NCBI RefSeq assembly: GCF_024691275.1
Contig: NZ_JAILNU010000112.1
Span: 1-64,000, forward strand
Reading direction: 5' to 3'
Source: Ruminococcus sp.
GTDB lineage: Bacteria; Bacillota; Clostridia; Oscillospirales; Ruminococcaceae
Length of the DNA: 64,000 bases
This document shows, piece after piece, positions 39,539 through 48,304 of this stretch (within the stretch, counting starts at the first letter, position 1; each line of letters starts with the position of its first letter). The notes under the pieces are model-generated. The model worked only from the letters and a program-made list of their open reading frames with translations, made no database searches and was not told the DNA's origin. A program made the translations under genes and the position numbers.

Positions 39539-40328
39539 TGTTAGCCTCCTTTAGTCCGAGAGCCTGCGCCAGAATTTCTGTAAAGTAGTATACAGGAAGC
39601 TCTGAGCCTGAATTCTTTTTGAGGTTATAAAGACACAGAGGGCAAGCAGTGATTATCATATCAGCTCCCTGATCTTCTGCGGACTTCATAACAGCTCCGC
39701 TTCTTTTTGCTGCCTGAGCTTTATCTTCAAGGGTTATATAGCCGCCGCAGCATTCGTTTCTCTGTGCATAAATAACAGGTGTACCGCCTATAGCCTTGAT
39801 AAAATCCTCCATAATAGTCGGATTTTCGGGATCGTCCATAGCAAGAGCCTTTGAAGGACGCAGCAGCAGACAACCATAATAAGCAGCAATCTTCTTGCCT
39901 GTAAACGGATTTACAACCTTTTGTGCAAGGTTATCAAAGCCGACTACATCACGAAGCATCTCAAGATAGTGATAAACGGTTGTCTCGCCGTTATATGGTT
40001 CGTCGAGTTTAAGGTAGTTATTCACCTTTGCTGCCATTTCCTCGCTGTTGGCAATATCATAATTTGTCTGCTTTATGACATTGTGGCAGGCAGAACAGAC
40101 AGTTATGAGCGGTCTGTTCAGGATTTTTGCGGAATTAAGCGTTCTTACCGCAGAAAGCTTAGTAGCTATCTCATCCTTGGCTGTAGTATAAGCTCCGCCG
40201 CAGCACTGCCAGTCAGCAGGCTCTTCAAGAGCGATACCGAGAGCTTCAGCGGAGGATCTTGCATATGTATCAAGATCCTTAGCCTTTGTTCTCAGCGTAC
40301 AGCCCGGGTAATATGTATAAGTTTCCAT
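39531..40328 (-). CDS. hdrB: HdrB-like subunit with two CCG (noncubane cluster) motifs
   Basis: YYPGCTLRTKA...CCGGAY...CSACHN; YYGCLLLRP...CCGGYIT...CPLCLYNL. Confidence 0.94.
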   Translation of the reverse strand: METYTYYPGCTLRTKAKDLDTYARSSAEALGIALEEPADWQCCGGAYTTAKDEIATKLSAVRTLNSAKILNRPLITVCSACHNVIKQTNYDIANSEEMAAKVNNYLKLDEPYNGETTVYHYLEMLRDVVGFDNLAQKVVNPFTGKKIAAYYGCLLLRPSKALAMDDPENPTIMEDFIKAIGGTPVIYAQRNECCGGYITLEDKAQAAKRSGAVMKSAEDQGADMIITACPLCLYNLKKNSGSELPVYYFTEILAQALGLKEANNE

Positions 40329-40352
40329 ATGTACGCTTCCTTTCGTAAAAGA

Positions 40353-41729
40353 TCAGACCATTTCCTCTGGGTGGAATACCTCATCGAACTTCTCGGCAGT
40401 AAGGAATCCGAGTTCAACACAGGCTTCTTTAAGGGAAATATTATCCTTGAAAGCTTTTTTAGCTGTCTTTGCAGCATTTTCATAGCCGATGTATGGGTTG
40501 AGAGCTGTTACAAGCATAAGAGAATTATGGAGATTATGGTGCATCTTTTCCTTCTTAGCCTTGATGCCGACAGCACAGTTCTTGTTGAATGAGATGATGG
40601 ATTCAGCAAGAAGTCTTGCAGACTGAAGGAAATTATAAGCACATACGGGCATGAACACATTGAGTTCAAAGTTGCCCTGTGATGCAGCCATACCAACAGC
40701 AACATCGTTGCCCATTACCTGAACAGCGACCATAGTTACCTGCTCACACTGAGTAGGATTTACCTTGCCCGGCATAATTGAAGATCCGGGTTCATTCTCG
40801 GGGATAAGGATCTCTCCAAGACCGTCACGAGGACCTGATGCGAGCCATCTTACATCATTTGCGATCTTCATCATATCCGCAGCAAGAGCCTTGAGAGCAC
40901 CGTGTGTGAAAACGATCTCGTCCTTTGATGTAAGAGAGTGGAATTTATTGGGAGATGTGATAAAGTTCTTTCCTGTGAGCTTGCTGATCTCCTCAGCAGA
41001 TTTCTCGGCAAAGCCCTTAGGAGCGTTAAGACCTGTTCCGACAGCTGTTCCGCCGAGAGCGAGTTCCTTGAGGTCTTCACATGATGCAAGGATCATTTTT
41101 TTGTCCTTTTCAAGAGAAGCTCTCCAGCCGCTGATCTCCTGAGAGAACTTGATCGGAGTAGCGTCCTGCAAATGTGTACGTCCGCTCTTTACAATGCCTT
41201 CGTTTTCAGCTTCAAGGCGCTTGAAGGTCTCGACAAGGGTATCAATTGCAGGAACGACCTTGTCTTCGAGGGCGATCACAGCTGCGATATGCATAGCTGT
41301 CGGGAAAGTATCATTTGATGACTGGCTCATATTGATATCATCATTAGGATGGAGCAGCTTTGAACCTGCTATCTCGTTTCCTCTGTTTGCTATGACCTCG
41401 TTTGCGTTCATGTTGGACTGTGTTCCGCTGCCTGTCTGCCATACAACGAGCGGGAAATGCTCATTGAGAGCTCCACTGATGACCTCATCGCAAGCCTGAG
41501 AAATAGCAGAGAGCTTTTCATCTGTCATTTTTTCGGGTTTGAGCTGATGGTTTGCAAGAGCAGCAGCTTTTTTGAGAATGCCGAAAGCATGAGTGATCTC
41601 ACGCGGCATAGTTTCGATGCCGACACCTATGAGAAAATTCTCATGACTGCGCTCGGTTTGAGCAGCCCAGTATTTGTCAGCAGGAACTTTTACTTCACCC
41701 ATGGAATCGTGTTCGATACGGTAATCCAT
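40353..41729 (-). CDS. fumC: Class II fumarate hydratase
   Basis: GSGTQSNMNANEV; GSSIMPGKVNPTQCE; start revised to ATG 41729 after GGGAG. Confidence 0.97.
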   Translation of the reverse strand: MDYRIEHDSMGEVKVPADKYWAAQTERSHENFLIGVGIETMPREITHAFGILKKAAALANHQLKPEKMTDEKLSAISQACDEVISGALNEHFPLVVWQTGSGTQSNMNANEVIANRGNEIAGSKLLHPNDDINMSQSSNDTFPTAMHIAAVIALEDKVVPAIDTLVETFKRLEAENEGIVKSGRTHLQDATPIKFSQEISGWRASLEKDKKMILASCEDLKELALGGTAVGTGLNAPKGFAEKSAEEISKLTGKNFITSPNKFHSLTSKDEIVFTHGALKALAADMMKIANDVRWLASGPRDGLGEILIPENEPGSSIMPGKVNPTQCEQVTMVAVQVMGNDVAVGMAASQGNFELNVFMPVCAYNFLQSARLLAESIISFNKNCAVGIKAKKEKMHHNLHNSLMLVTALNPYIGYENAAKTAKKAFKDNISLKEACVELGFLTAEKFDEVFHPEEMV

Positions 41730-41867
41730 TTTATATTCACTCCCAAGTTTTTTTTTGAGAAATAAACCGCACGGCATATTTCTCCTTACTTCATTAGTAT
41801 ACAATATAAGTATACCAGTATATCTCATTAAATTCAAATTCACTTTAAGAATATCGCTATTCTGATA

Positions 41868-41885
41868 TTGATATATAATTAACAA
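41868..41885. promoter_or_regulatory. Candidate Rex operator upstream of fumC
   Basis: TTGATATATAATTAACAA versus TTGTTAANNNNTTAACAA (12/14). Confidence 0.4.
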
Positions 41886-42199
41886 AGCGGTGGCACCGTT
41901 TTGAGACCGATGATATATTTGATTCTATATCCCGTGTGCTTAATATATACATATTTAAGAACTCACTGTATAATTTTTGTTGTTTTTGACTTACTATAGG
42001 AGTATGGTCGCTTGAAATGAGCATATACCCCGATAATGCACTGCTATGTATAAAAAATCTTTTGAAAAGAAATGATAAAATTTGTAGTATGTTTTTTATG
42101 CAAAGCATACGAAGTGAGATGCATATTCAGAATACCATAATTCTGTTTTATATATAAAGCTATAAAAAGTTTGATATTTTATTAACATACTTTCGGTGA

Positions 42200-42240
42200 A
42201 AAGACGGTGGAACAAGCTTTTGTTCCACCGCTCAAAATCA
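42200..42240 (-). terminator. Intrinsic terminator downstream of rex
   Basis: ACGGTGGAACAagcttTTGTTCCACCGctcaaaa. Confidence 0.65.
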
Positions 42241-42885
42241 TACACTTTCATTTTCGGTAAGGTTGTTCAAACCGTAAGAAAGAGTTGTCAGGCTGTCGCC
42301 AAGATGAACATTTTCAACTGCAACGCCTTTATGAGTAACTTTAAGGTCATAATGAGTGAAGTTCCAGAATGCTTTGATGCCACATTCTATCAGAGTATTC
42401 ACCAGTTTTTCGGCTGAATTCATGGGTACGCACAGAATAGCAGCCACCGGCTTCTTTTCAGCGCAGAACGTGCCGATTTCATCAATGCTTTTTACTTTCA
42501 GTTCACCCAGTTCCTTACCTATAATATCAGGGTTGACATCAAACGCACCGATAAGATCAAATCCCTTGTTATGGAAATCAATATGCGTAGCGATAGCCTT
42601 GCCAAGATTACCAGCGCCAAGAAGTATCATTGGAGTCTGCTTGTCCAGTCCTAATATTTTACCGATCTCTATGCGGAGATCGCTTACATTGTAGCCGTAA
42701 CCCTGCTGACCGAATTCGCCGAAACAATTGAAGTCCTGTCTTATCTGCGATGCTGTAAGCCCCATTTTTTCTGAAAGCTCACGGGAAGAGATGCGGACAT
42801 ATCCATTGTGTTCCAGTTCGCCGAGAAATCTGTAGTATCTCGGCAGTCTTCTTATAACAGAGTTTGAGATTGAGTTCTTTGACAT
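42238..42885 (-). CDS. rex: Redox-sensing transcriptional repressor Rex
   Basis: RLPRYYRFLGEL, LTASQIRQDFNCFGEFGQQGYGY, LLGAGNLGKAIA. Confidence 0.97.
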   Translation of the reverse strand: MSKNSISNSVIRRLPRYYRFLGELEHNGYVRISSRELSEKMGLTASQIRQDFNCFGEFGQQGYGYNVSDLRIEIGKILGLDKQTPMILLGAGNLGKAIATHIDFHNKGFDLIGAFDVNPDIIGKELGELKVKSIDEIGTFCAEKKPVAAILCVPMNSAEKLVNTLIECGIKAFWNFTHYDLKVTHKGVAVENVHLGDSLTTLSYGLNNLTENESV

Positions 42886-42906
42886 CGTGATATGCCTTCC
42901 CTCTTC

Positions 42907-44118
42907 TTACATTAATTTGTCAAGTCTTATCTTTATTTCATCGAGGAATGTCTTCGAGTCAACTTTCTTCTTGTTATCGAGCTTGGAGATAAGGTAAAGA
43001 TCTCCTGTCATAACGCCTTCCTCAATAGTCTGGATAGTTGCCTTTTCAAGCTTATCTGCAAAGTCGCAGAGCTCAGGTGTATTATCGAGCTCGCCTCTCT
43101 TGCGGAGAGCACCGCTCCATGCGAAGATAGTAGCTACAGAGTTTGTTGAAGTTTCCTCGCCCTTGAGATACTTGTAGTAATGACGCTGAACAGTACCGTG
43201 TGCAGCTTCGTACTCATAGATTCCGTCAGGTGAAACAAGAACAGATGTCATCATAGCAAGGCTGCCGTAAGCAGTTGATACCATGTCAGACATTACATCG
43301 CCGTCGTAGTTCTTGCAAGCCCAGATATAGCCGCCGTTTGAGCGGATAACTCTTGCAACAGCGTCGTCGATAAGAGTATAGAAGTATTCGATGCCTGCTG
43401 CTTCGTACTTCTCCTTGTACTCATTGTCATATATCTCCTGGAAGATATCCTTGAAACGGTGGTCGTACTTCTTTGAGATAGTGTCCTTTGAAGCGAACCA
43501 TACGTCCTGCTTGAGGTCAAGACCGTAGTTGAGACAAGCTCTTGCAAAGCCTGCGATAGAAGCATCAAGGTTGTGAAGTCCCTGAATGATACCGTCACAC
43601 TTTGTGAAATCGTGGATAAGCTCGCGAGTCTCATTGCCGTTCTCGTCAGTTACAACGAGTTCAGCCTTGCTGCCCTTGCTTACGCGCATTTCGGTGTTCT
43701 TGTAAACGTCACCGTAAGCGTGACGAGCGATAGTGATAGGCTTAGTCCAAGTAGGGATATAAGGCTCGATGCCCTTAACGATGATAGGTGTACGGAAAAC
43801 AGTTCCGTCGAGAGCTGCACGTATAGTGCCGTTAGGAGACTTCCACATCTGAGTGAGATTGTACTCAGGCATTCTTGCAGCATTAGGAGTAATAGTTGCG
43901 CACTTTACAGCAACACCGTACTTCTTTGTAGCTTCAGCTGAATCAATAGTTACCTGATCCTTTGTTTCCTCTCTGTGCTTGAGTCCGAGATCGTAATATT
44001 CTGTATTGAGCTCTACATATGGTTCGAGGAGAGCTTCCTTGATCCACTGCCAGAGTATTCTGGTCATCTCGTCGCCGTCCATTTCGACAAGCGGCGTTTT
44101 CATGGTTATTTTAGCCAT
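42907..44118 (-). CDS. icd: NADP-dependent isocitrate dehydrogenase (eukaryote-like subfamily)
   Basis: [54 protein letters not shown]; start 44118. Confidence 0.95.
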   Translation of the reverse strand: MAKITMKTPLVEMDGDEMTRILWQWIKEALLEPYVELNTEYYDLGLKHREETKDQVTIDSAEATKKYGVAVKCATITPNAARMPEYNLTQMWKSPNGTIRAALDGTVFRTPIIVKGIEPYIPTWTKPITIARHAYGDVYKNTEMRVSKGSKAELVVTDENGNETRELIHDFTKCDGIIQGLHNLDASIAGFARACLNYGLDLKQDVWFASKDTISKKYDHRFKDIFQEIYDNEYKEKYEAAGIEYFYTLIDDAVARVIRSNGGYIWACKNYDGDVMSDMVSTAYGSLAMMTSVLVSPDGIYEYEAAHGTVQRHYYKYLKGEETSTNSVATIFAWSGALRKRGELDNTPELCDFADKLEKATIQTIEEGVMTGDLYLISKLDNKKKVDSKTFLDEIKIRLDKLM

Positions 44119-44454
44119 AGTTTTATACCTCCACAAAAATTAATTAATCAACAGCAATCAGGCATATTAAAACCGCAACAACTGTAACTACAGGAGCTAC
44201 GGTACTCCTTGCCTTTTCCGAAATATTTTTTTTATTACACTGACACCCATATAAGCAGCTACATATGCAACGATGCATACGATAAAGATCATCCAGCCTT
44301 TTTTGCTAGTTGGTATCACTATCCTTCTTGCAGCGTCTGTAAATCCGCGTGAAAAAGGTTTATTTCACTGCATATCGAACTAATATCGTTAAGGATATCT
44401 TTGATGATAGCTATTTATTTCATAATAGTAAACTTTTTTACAGAAAAATTGATA

Positions 44455-46392
44455 TTACTTCATGGACTCTCTTGTAAAGTCGAGAAGTCCGCCTGCAAGC
44501 ATGATATCCTTTGTACGTCCCGAAAGTTCGCAGAGTACAGGGATCTCCTTGCCGTTTGTCTTATTTACAACAGTAAGCTCGCTCTTTCCTTCTTCTACAG
44601 CCTTTCTTACGTCAGCAAGTACGAGCTCGTCGCCCTGAGCGATGCTGTCATAATCAGCTTCGTTCACAAATGTGAGCGGAAGGATACCTGCGTTGATAAG
44701 GTTAGCTCTGTGGATACGAGCGAATGACTTAACGAGAACAGCCTTTACGCCGAGGTAGAGAGGTGCAAGTGCAGCGTGTTCTCTTGATGAACCCTGACCG
44801 TAGTTGGAACCGCCTACGATAATGCTCTTGCCGAGTGACTTTGCTCTCTCAGGGAAGCTCTCGTCACATACAGCGAAGCAGTGCTGTGAGATCTTCGGAA
44901 TATTTGAACGAAGAGGAAGTATCTTTGCACCTGCGGGCATAATGTGGTCAGTTGTGATATTGTCGCCGACCTTGAGTGATACAGGAGCATCAATTGTCTC
45001 AAGGAGAGGTGCAGTTTCAGGGTATGGCTTGATGTTTGGTCCGCGGAGTATCTCTACGCTGTCCATTTCCTCAACAGATGCAGGTGGAACGATCATATTA
45101 TCATTTATTACGAACTCCTCAGGAAGCTTGAATTCAGGCATATCGCCAAGCTCTCTCGGATCTGTAAGGTAGCCTGTAAGAGCTGATACAGCAGCCATTT
45201 CAGGTGATACGAGGTAGATCTGACCGTCCTTAGTACCTGAACGTCCTTCAAAGTTTCTGTTGAATGTACGGAGTGAGATACCCTTTGAGTTAGGTGACTG
45301 TCCCATACCGATACATGGACCGCAGGCACTTTCAAGGATTCTTGCGCCTGCATCAATAAGGATAGAGAGTGCGCCGTTCTGTGCCAGCATATTGAGAACC
45401 TGCTTTGAGCCGGGAGCTATAGCAAGTGATACATCAGGATTTACCGTCTTGCCCTTGAGGATATGAGCTACCTTGAGCATATCCAGCAGTGAAGAGTTTG
45501 TACATGAACCGATACAAACCTGATCTATCTTGAGTCTGCCGATCTCCTCAACGCTCTTAACGTTATCAGGAGAGTGAGGACAGGCAGCAAGAGGAACGAG
45601 CTTGCTGAGGTCGATAGTAAGCTCCTCATCGTATACTGCATCAGGATCAGCAGCAAGAGGAGTCCATACTTCCTCACGCTTCTGAGCTTTAAGGAACTGC
45701 TTTGTAATCTCGTCTGATGGGAATATAGAGGTCGTAGCACCAAGCTCTGCGCCCATATTTGTGATAGTAGCTCTTTCAGGAACTGACAGAGTCTTTACAC
45801 CTTCACCGCAGTACTCGATAACCTTGCCAACGCCGCCTTTAACAGAAAGTCTTCTGAGAACTTCAAGGATAACGTCCTTTGCAGCGACCCATGGCTGGAG
45901 CTTGCCTGTGAGTTCAACTTTTACGACCTTTGGGCAAGTGATATAGTAAGCACCGCCGCCCATTGCAACAGCAACATCAAGTCCGCCTGCGCCGATAGCG
46001 ATCATTCCGATACCGCCGCCTGTAGGAGTATGGCTGTCAGAACCGATAAGAGTCTTGCCTGGGATACCAAAACGCTCGAGGTGTACCTGGTGGCAGATTC
46101 CGTTGCCCGGACGTGAGAAATAAATACCATGCTTCTTGGCAACGCTTCCGATAAATCTGTGATCGTCTGCGTTTTCAAAACCGCTCTGGAGAGTGTTATG
46201 ATCTATGTATGCTACCGAGCGCTCTGTCTTTACGCGTGGAACACCTATAGCCTCAAACTCCAGATATGCCATAGTACCTGTAGCGTCCTGTGTAAGAGTC
46301 TGATCGATACGAATACCGATCTCCTGTCCTTTGACGTACTCTCCGTCTACCAAGTGTGCTTTGAGTATCTTTTCCGTTAAAGTTAAACCCAT
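44455..46392 (-). CDS. acnA: Aconitate hydratase
   Basis: GSDSHTPTGGGIGMIAIGAGGLDVA; IGSCTNSSLLDM; GGSNYGQGSSREHAA. Confidence 0.95.
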   Translation of the reverse strand: MGLTLTEKILKAHLVDGEYVKGQEIGIRIDQTLTQDATGTMAYLEFEAIGVPRVKTERSVAYIDHNTLQSGFENADDHRFIGSVAKKHGIYFSRPGNGICHQVHLERFGIPGKTLIGSDSHTPTGGGIGMIAIGAGGLDVAVAMGGGAYYITCPKVVKVELTGKLQPWVAAKDVILEVLRRLSVKGGVGKVIEYCGEGVKTLSVPERATITNMGAELGATTSIFPSDEITKQFLKAQKREEVWTPLAADPDAVYDEELTIDLSKLVPLAACPHSPDNVKSVEEIGRLKIDQVCIGSCTNSSLLDMLKVAHILKGKTVNPDVSLAIAPGSKQVLNMLAQNGALSILIDAGARILESACGPCIGMGQSPNSKGISLRTFNRNFEGRSGTKDGQIYLVSPEMAAVSALTGYLTDPRELGDMPEFKLPEEFVINDNMIVPPASVEEMDSVEILRGPNIKPYPETAPLLETIDAPVSLKVGDNITTDHIMPAGAKILPLRSNIPKISQHCFAVCDESFPERAKSLGKSIIVGGSNYGQGSSREHAALAPLYLGVKAVLVKSFARIHRANLINAGILPLTFVNEADYDSIAQGDELVLADVRKAVEEGKSELTVVNKTNGKEIPVLCELSGRTKDIMLAGGLLDFTRESMK

Positions 46393-46430
46393 TGAAGATC
46401 ATTCCTTTCAATACATAAGAATACGCTTAT

Positions 46431-46459
46431 ATTTTACAACATTTCGTTCAGTTTGTCAA
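46431..46459 (-). promoter_or_regulatory. acn promoter
   Basis: TTGACA-17-TAAAAT on the minus strand. Confidence 0.75.
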
Positions 46460-46470
46460 GAATTAAACAA
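46453..46470. promoter_or_regulatory. Candidate Rex operator overlapping the acn -35
   Basis: Minus strand TTGTTTAATTCTTGACAA versus TTGTTAANNNNTTAACAA (12/14 informative positions). Confidence 0.6.
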
Positions 46471-46506
46471 AGTATTTTTTATAATTAAAGTCCTTATTAC
46501 ATAAAA

Positions 46507-46552
46507 TCCCCCCGAAAGCAGTTATGACTTATCCGCTTTCGGGGGGATAAAA
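46507..46552 (-). terminator. Intrinsic terminator downstream of the ABC exporter pair
   Basis: CCCCCCGAAAGCggataagtcataactGCTTTCGGGGGGatttt on the minus strand. Confidence 0.75.
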
Positions 46553-46564
46553 TGTTTTCTGTGC

Positions 46565-48304
46565 TTATGAAGCAAACTGGCTGTTGTACAATTCCGAATA
46601 GAAGCCGCCGTTCCGCATAAGCTGCTCGTGGCTTCCCTGCTCTATGATATTTCCGTGCTTCATAACAAGGATAACATCTGAATTTTTTATCGTTGAGAGT
46701 CTGTGAGCTATAACGAAGCTTGTCCTGCCCTCCATAAGTTTGGCGAAAGCCTTCTGGATGCGCTGTTCTGTACGCAGGTCGATAGAGCTTGTTGCTTCGT
46801 CGAGGATAAGCATGGGCGGGTCCATGAGCATGATCCTTGCGATACAGATGAGCTGCTTTTGTCCTTGTGAAAGTCCGCTGTCCTCACTTATGACAGTGTC
46901 GTATCCCTCAGGGAGTCTTTTTATGAAGCCGTGTGCATATACAGCCTTTGCAGCTTCGATTATCTGCTCGCGAGTTGCATTCGGAGCTCCGTAAGCGATA
47001 TTCTCCGCAACTGTTCCTGTGAACACCCATGTTTCCTGCAAGACCATGCCGAAGCAGCTCCTCAGACTGTCGCGTGTGATATCGCTGATATTCCTGCCGG
47101 ATATCTCGATCTTGCCGCTGTCGATATCGTAGAAGCGCAGCAGAAGATTGATTATGGTCGATTTTCCGCAGCCTGTAGGACCGACTATGGCTACACGCTG
47201 GCCTGCTCTTACATCGAGACTGAAGTTTTGTATCAGCTTTGCATCAGGACTATACGAAAAGAACACATCAGAAAATCTCAGGCTTCCGTCGCAGCTATTC
47301 ATAACGTCCTTGCTGCTGTCGTCGGATACCTCATTTTCATTAAGAACATCGAATACTCTCTGTGCAGAAGCTACTGCGTTCTGCAATTCGGCAAAAACTC
47401 CAGATATCTCATTGAACGGTTTTGTATATTGATTCGCATATGCAAGGAAGCTTGAAAGCTTTCCGACGGACATAGTACCGAGGAAGGAGGAATATCCGAT
47501 AACACCGAGAGCTCCGAGCATACCAACTGCTGCATATATTATTCCATTGACAAAACGTGTAGTCGGATTGGTCATGGAGCTGAAAAATGTTGCTTTAGCA
47601 CCGATATCTCCGTATGCCTTGTTTATCTTTTCAAAGCGCTCCTCGGCTCTCTTATCGTAAACAAAAGCCTTGACTATTTTCTGGTTGCCTGCCATTTCCT
47701 CTGCAAGTCCCACCATATCACCGCGGAGCTTCGACTGTTTCATATACGAATCGTGAGAAGCCTTTGTTATTTTTGAAGCTGCAATAAAAGAAAGCGGCGT
47801 GAGTATAACAACAACTACAGCTATTTTTACGTTTATTGTCATCATAAAGACAAGGGTACCGATTATAGTGATGATACCGCTGAAAAACTGAGTAAAACCC
47901 TGAAGGAGACCGTCGGAAACGATCTCGATATCATTGATCACTCGGCTTGACAGCTCACCTTTTGTGTGTCCGTCAATATACTTCAGAGGGACTCTTTCAA
48001 GCTTATTGAAGACATCTGCTCTCAGGTCGCGTATCGTAAGGAAGGCAAGCTTGTTGGTGCACAGGCTCATGAACCACTGAAAAAGCGTACTTGCAATGAC
48101 AGTTGAAGCAAGAGCGATAATAATATCCCTAAGCTTTTCAAAATCAACTCTTCCCTTTCCTGCACAGCAGTCAACCGCTCCACCGATGAATACAGGGACA
48201 GACAATGACAGTGAAACTCCAAGAGCTGCACAGATGACCGTCAGAATAAAGTATTTAAGATACGGGCGGGCATAGGAGAAAACTCTTTTCAATGTTTTAA
48301 GCAT
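46565..48304 (-). CDS. ABC exporter, TMD-NBD half-transporter (catalytic-Glu NBD)
   Basis: VGPTGCGKSTIINLL, LSQGQKQLICIARIM, LILDEATSSID, IAHRLST. Confidence 0.93.
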   Translation of the reverse strand: MLKTLKRVFSYARPYLKYFILTVICAALGVSLSLSVPVFIGGAVDCCAGKGRVDFEKLRDIIIALASTVIASTLFQWFMSLCTNKLAFLTIRDLRADVFNKLERVPLKYIDGHTKGELSSRVINDIEIVSDGLLQGFTQFFSGIITIIGTLVFMMTINVKIAVVVVILTPLSFIAASKITKASHDSYMKQSKLRGDMVGLAEEMAGNQKIVKAFVYDKRAEERFEKINKAYGDIGAKATFFSSMTNPTTRFVNGIIYAAVGMLGALGVIGYSSFLGTMSVGKLSSFLAYANQYTKPFNEISGVFAELQNAVASAQRVFDVLNENEVSDDSSKDVMNSCDGSLRFSDVFFSYSPDAKLIQNFSLDVRAGQRVAIVGPTGCGKSTIINLLLRFYDIDSGKIEISGRNISDITRDSLRSCFGMVLQETWVFTGTVAENIAYGAPNATREQIIEAAKAVYAHGFIKRLPEGYDTVISEDSGLSQGQKQLICIARIMLMDPPMLILDEATSSIDLRTEQRIQKAFAKLMEGRTSFVIAHRLSTIKNSDVILVMKHGNIIEQGSHEQLMRNGGFYSELYNSQFAS

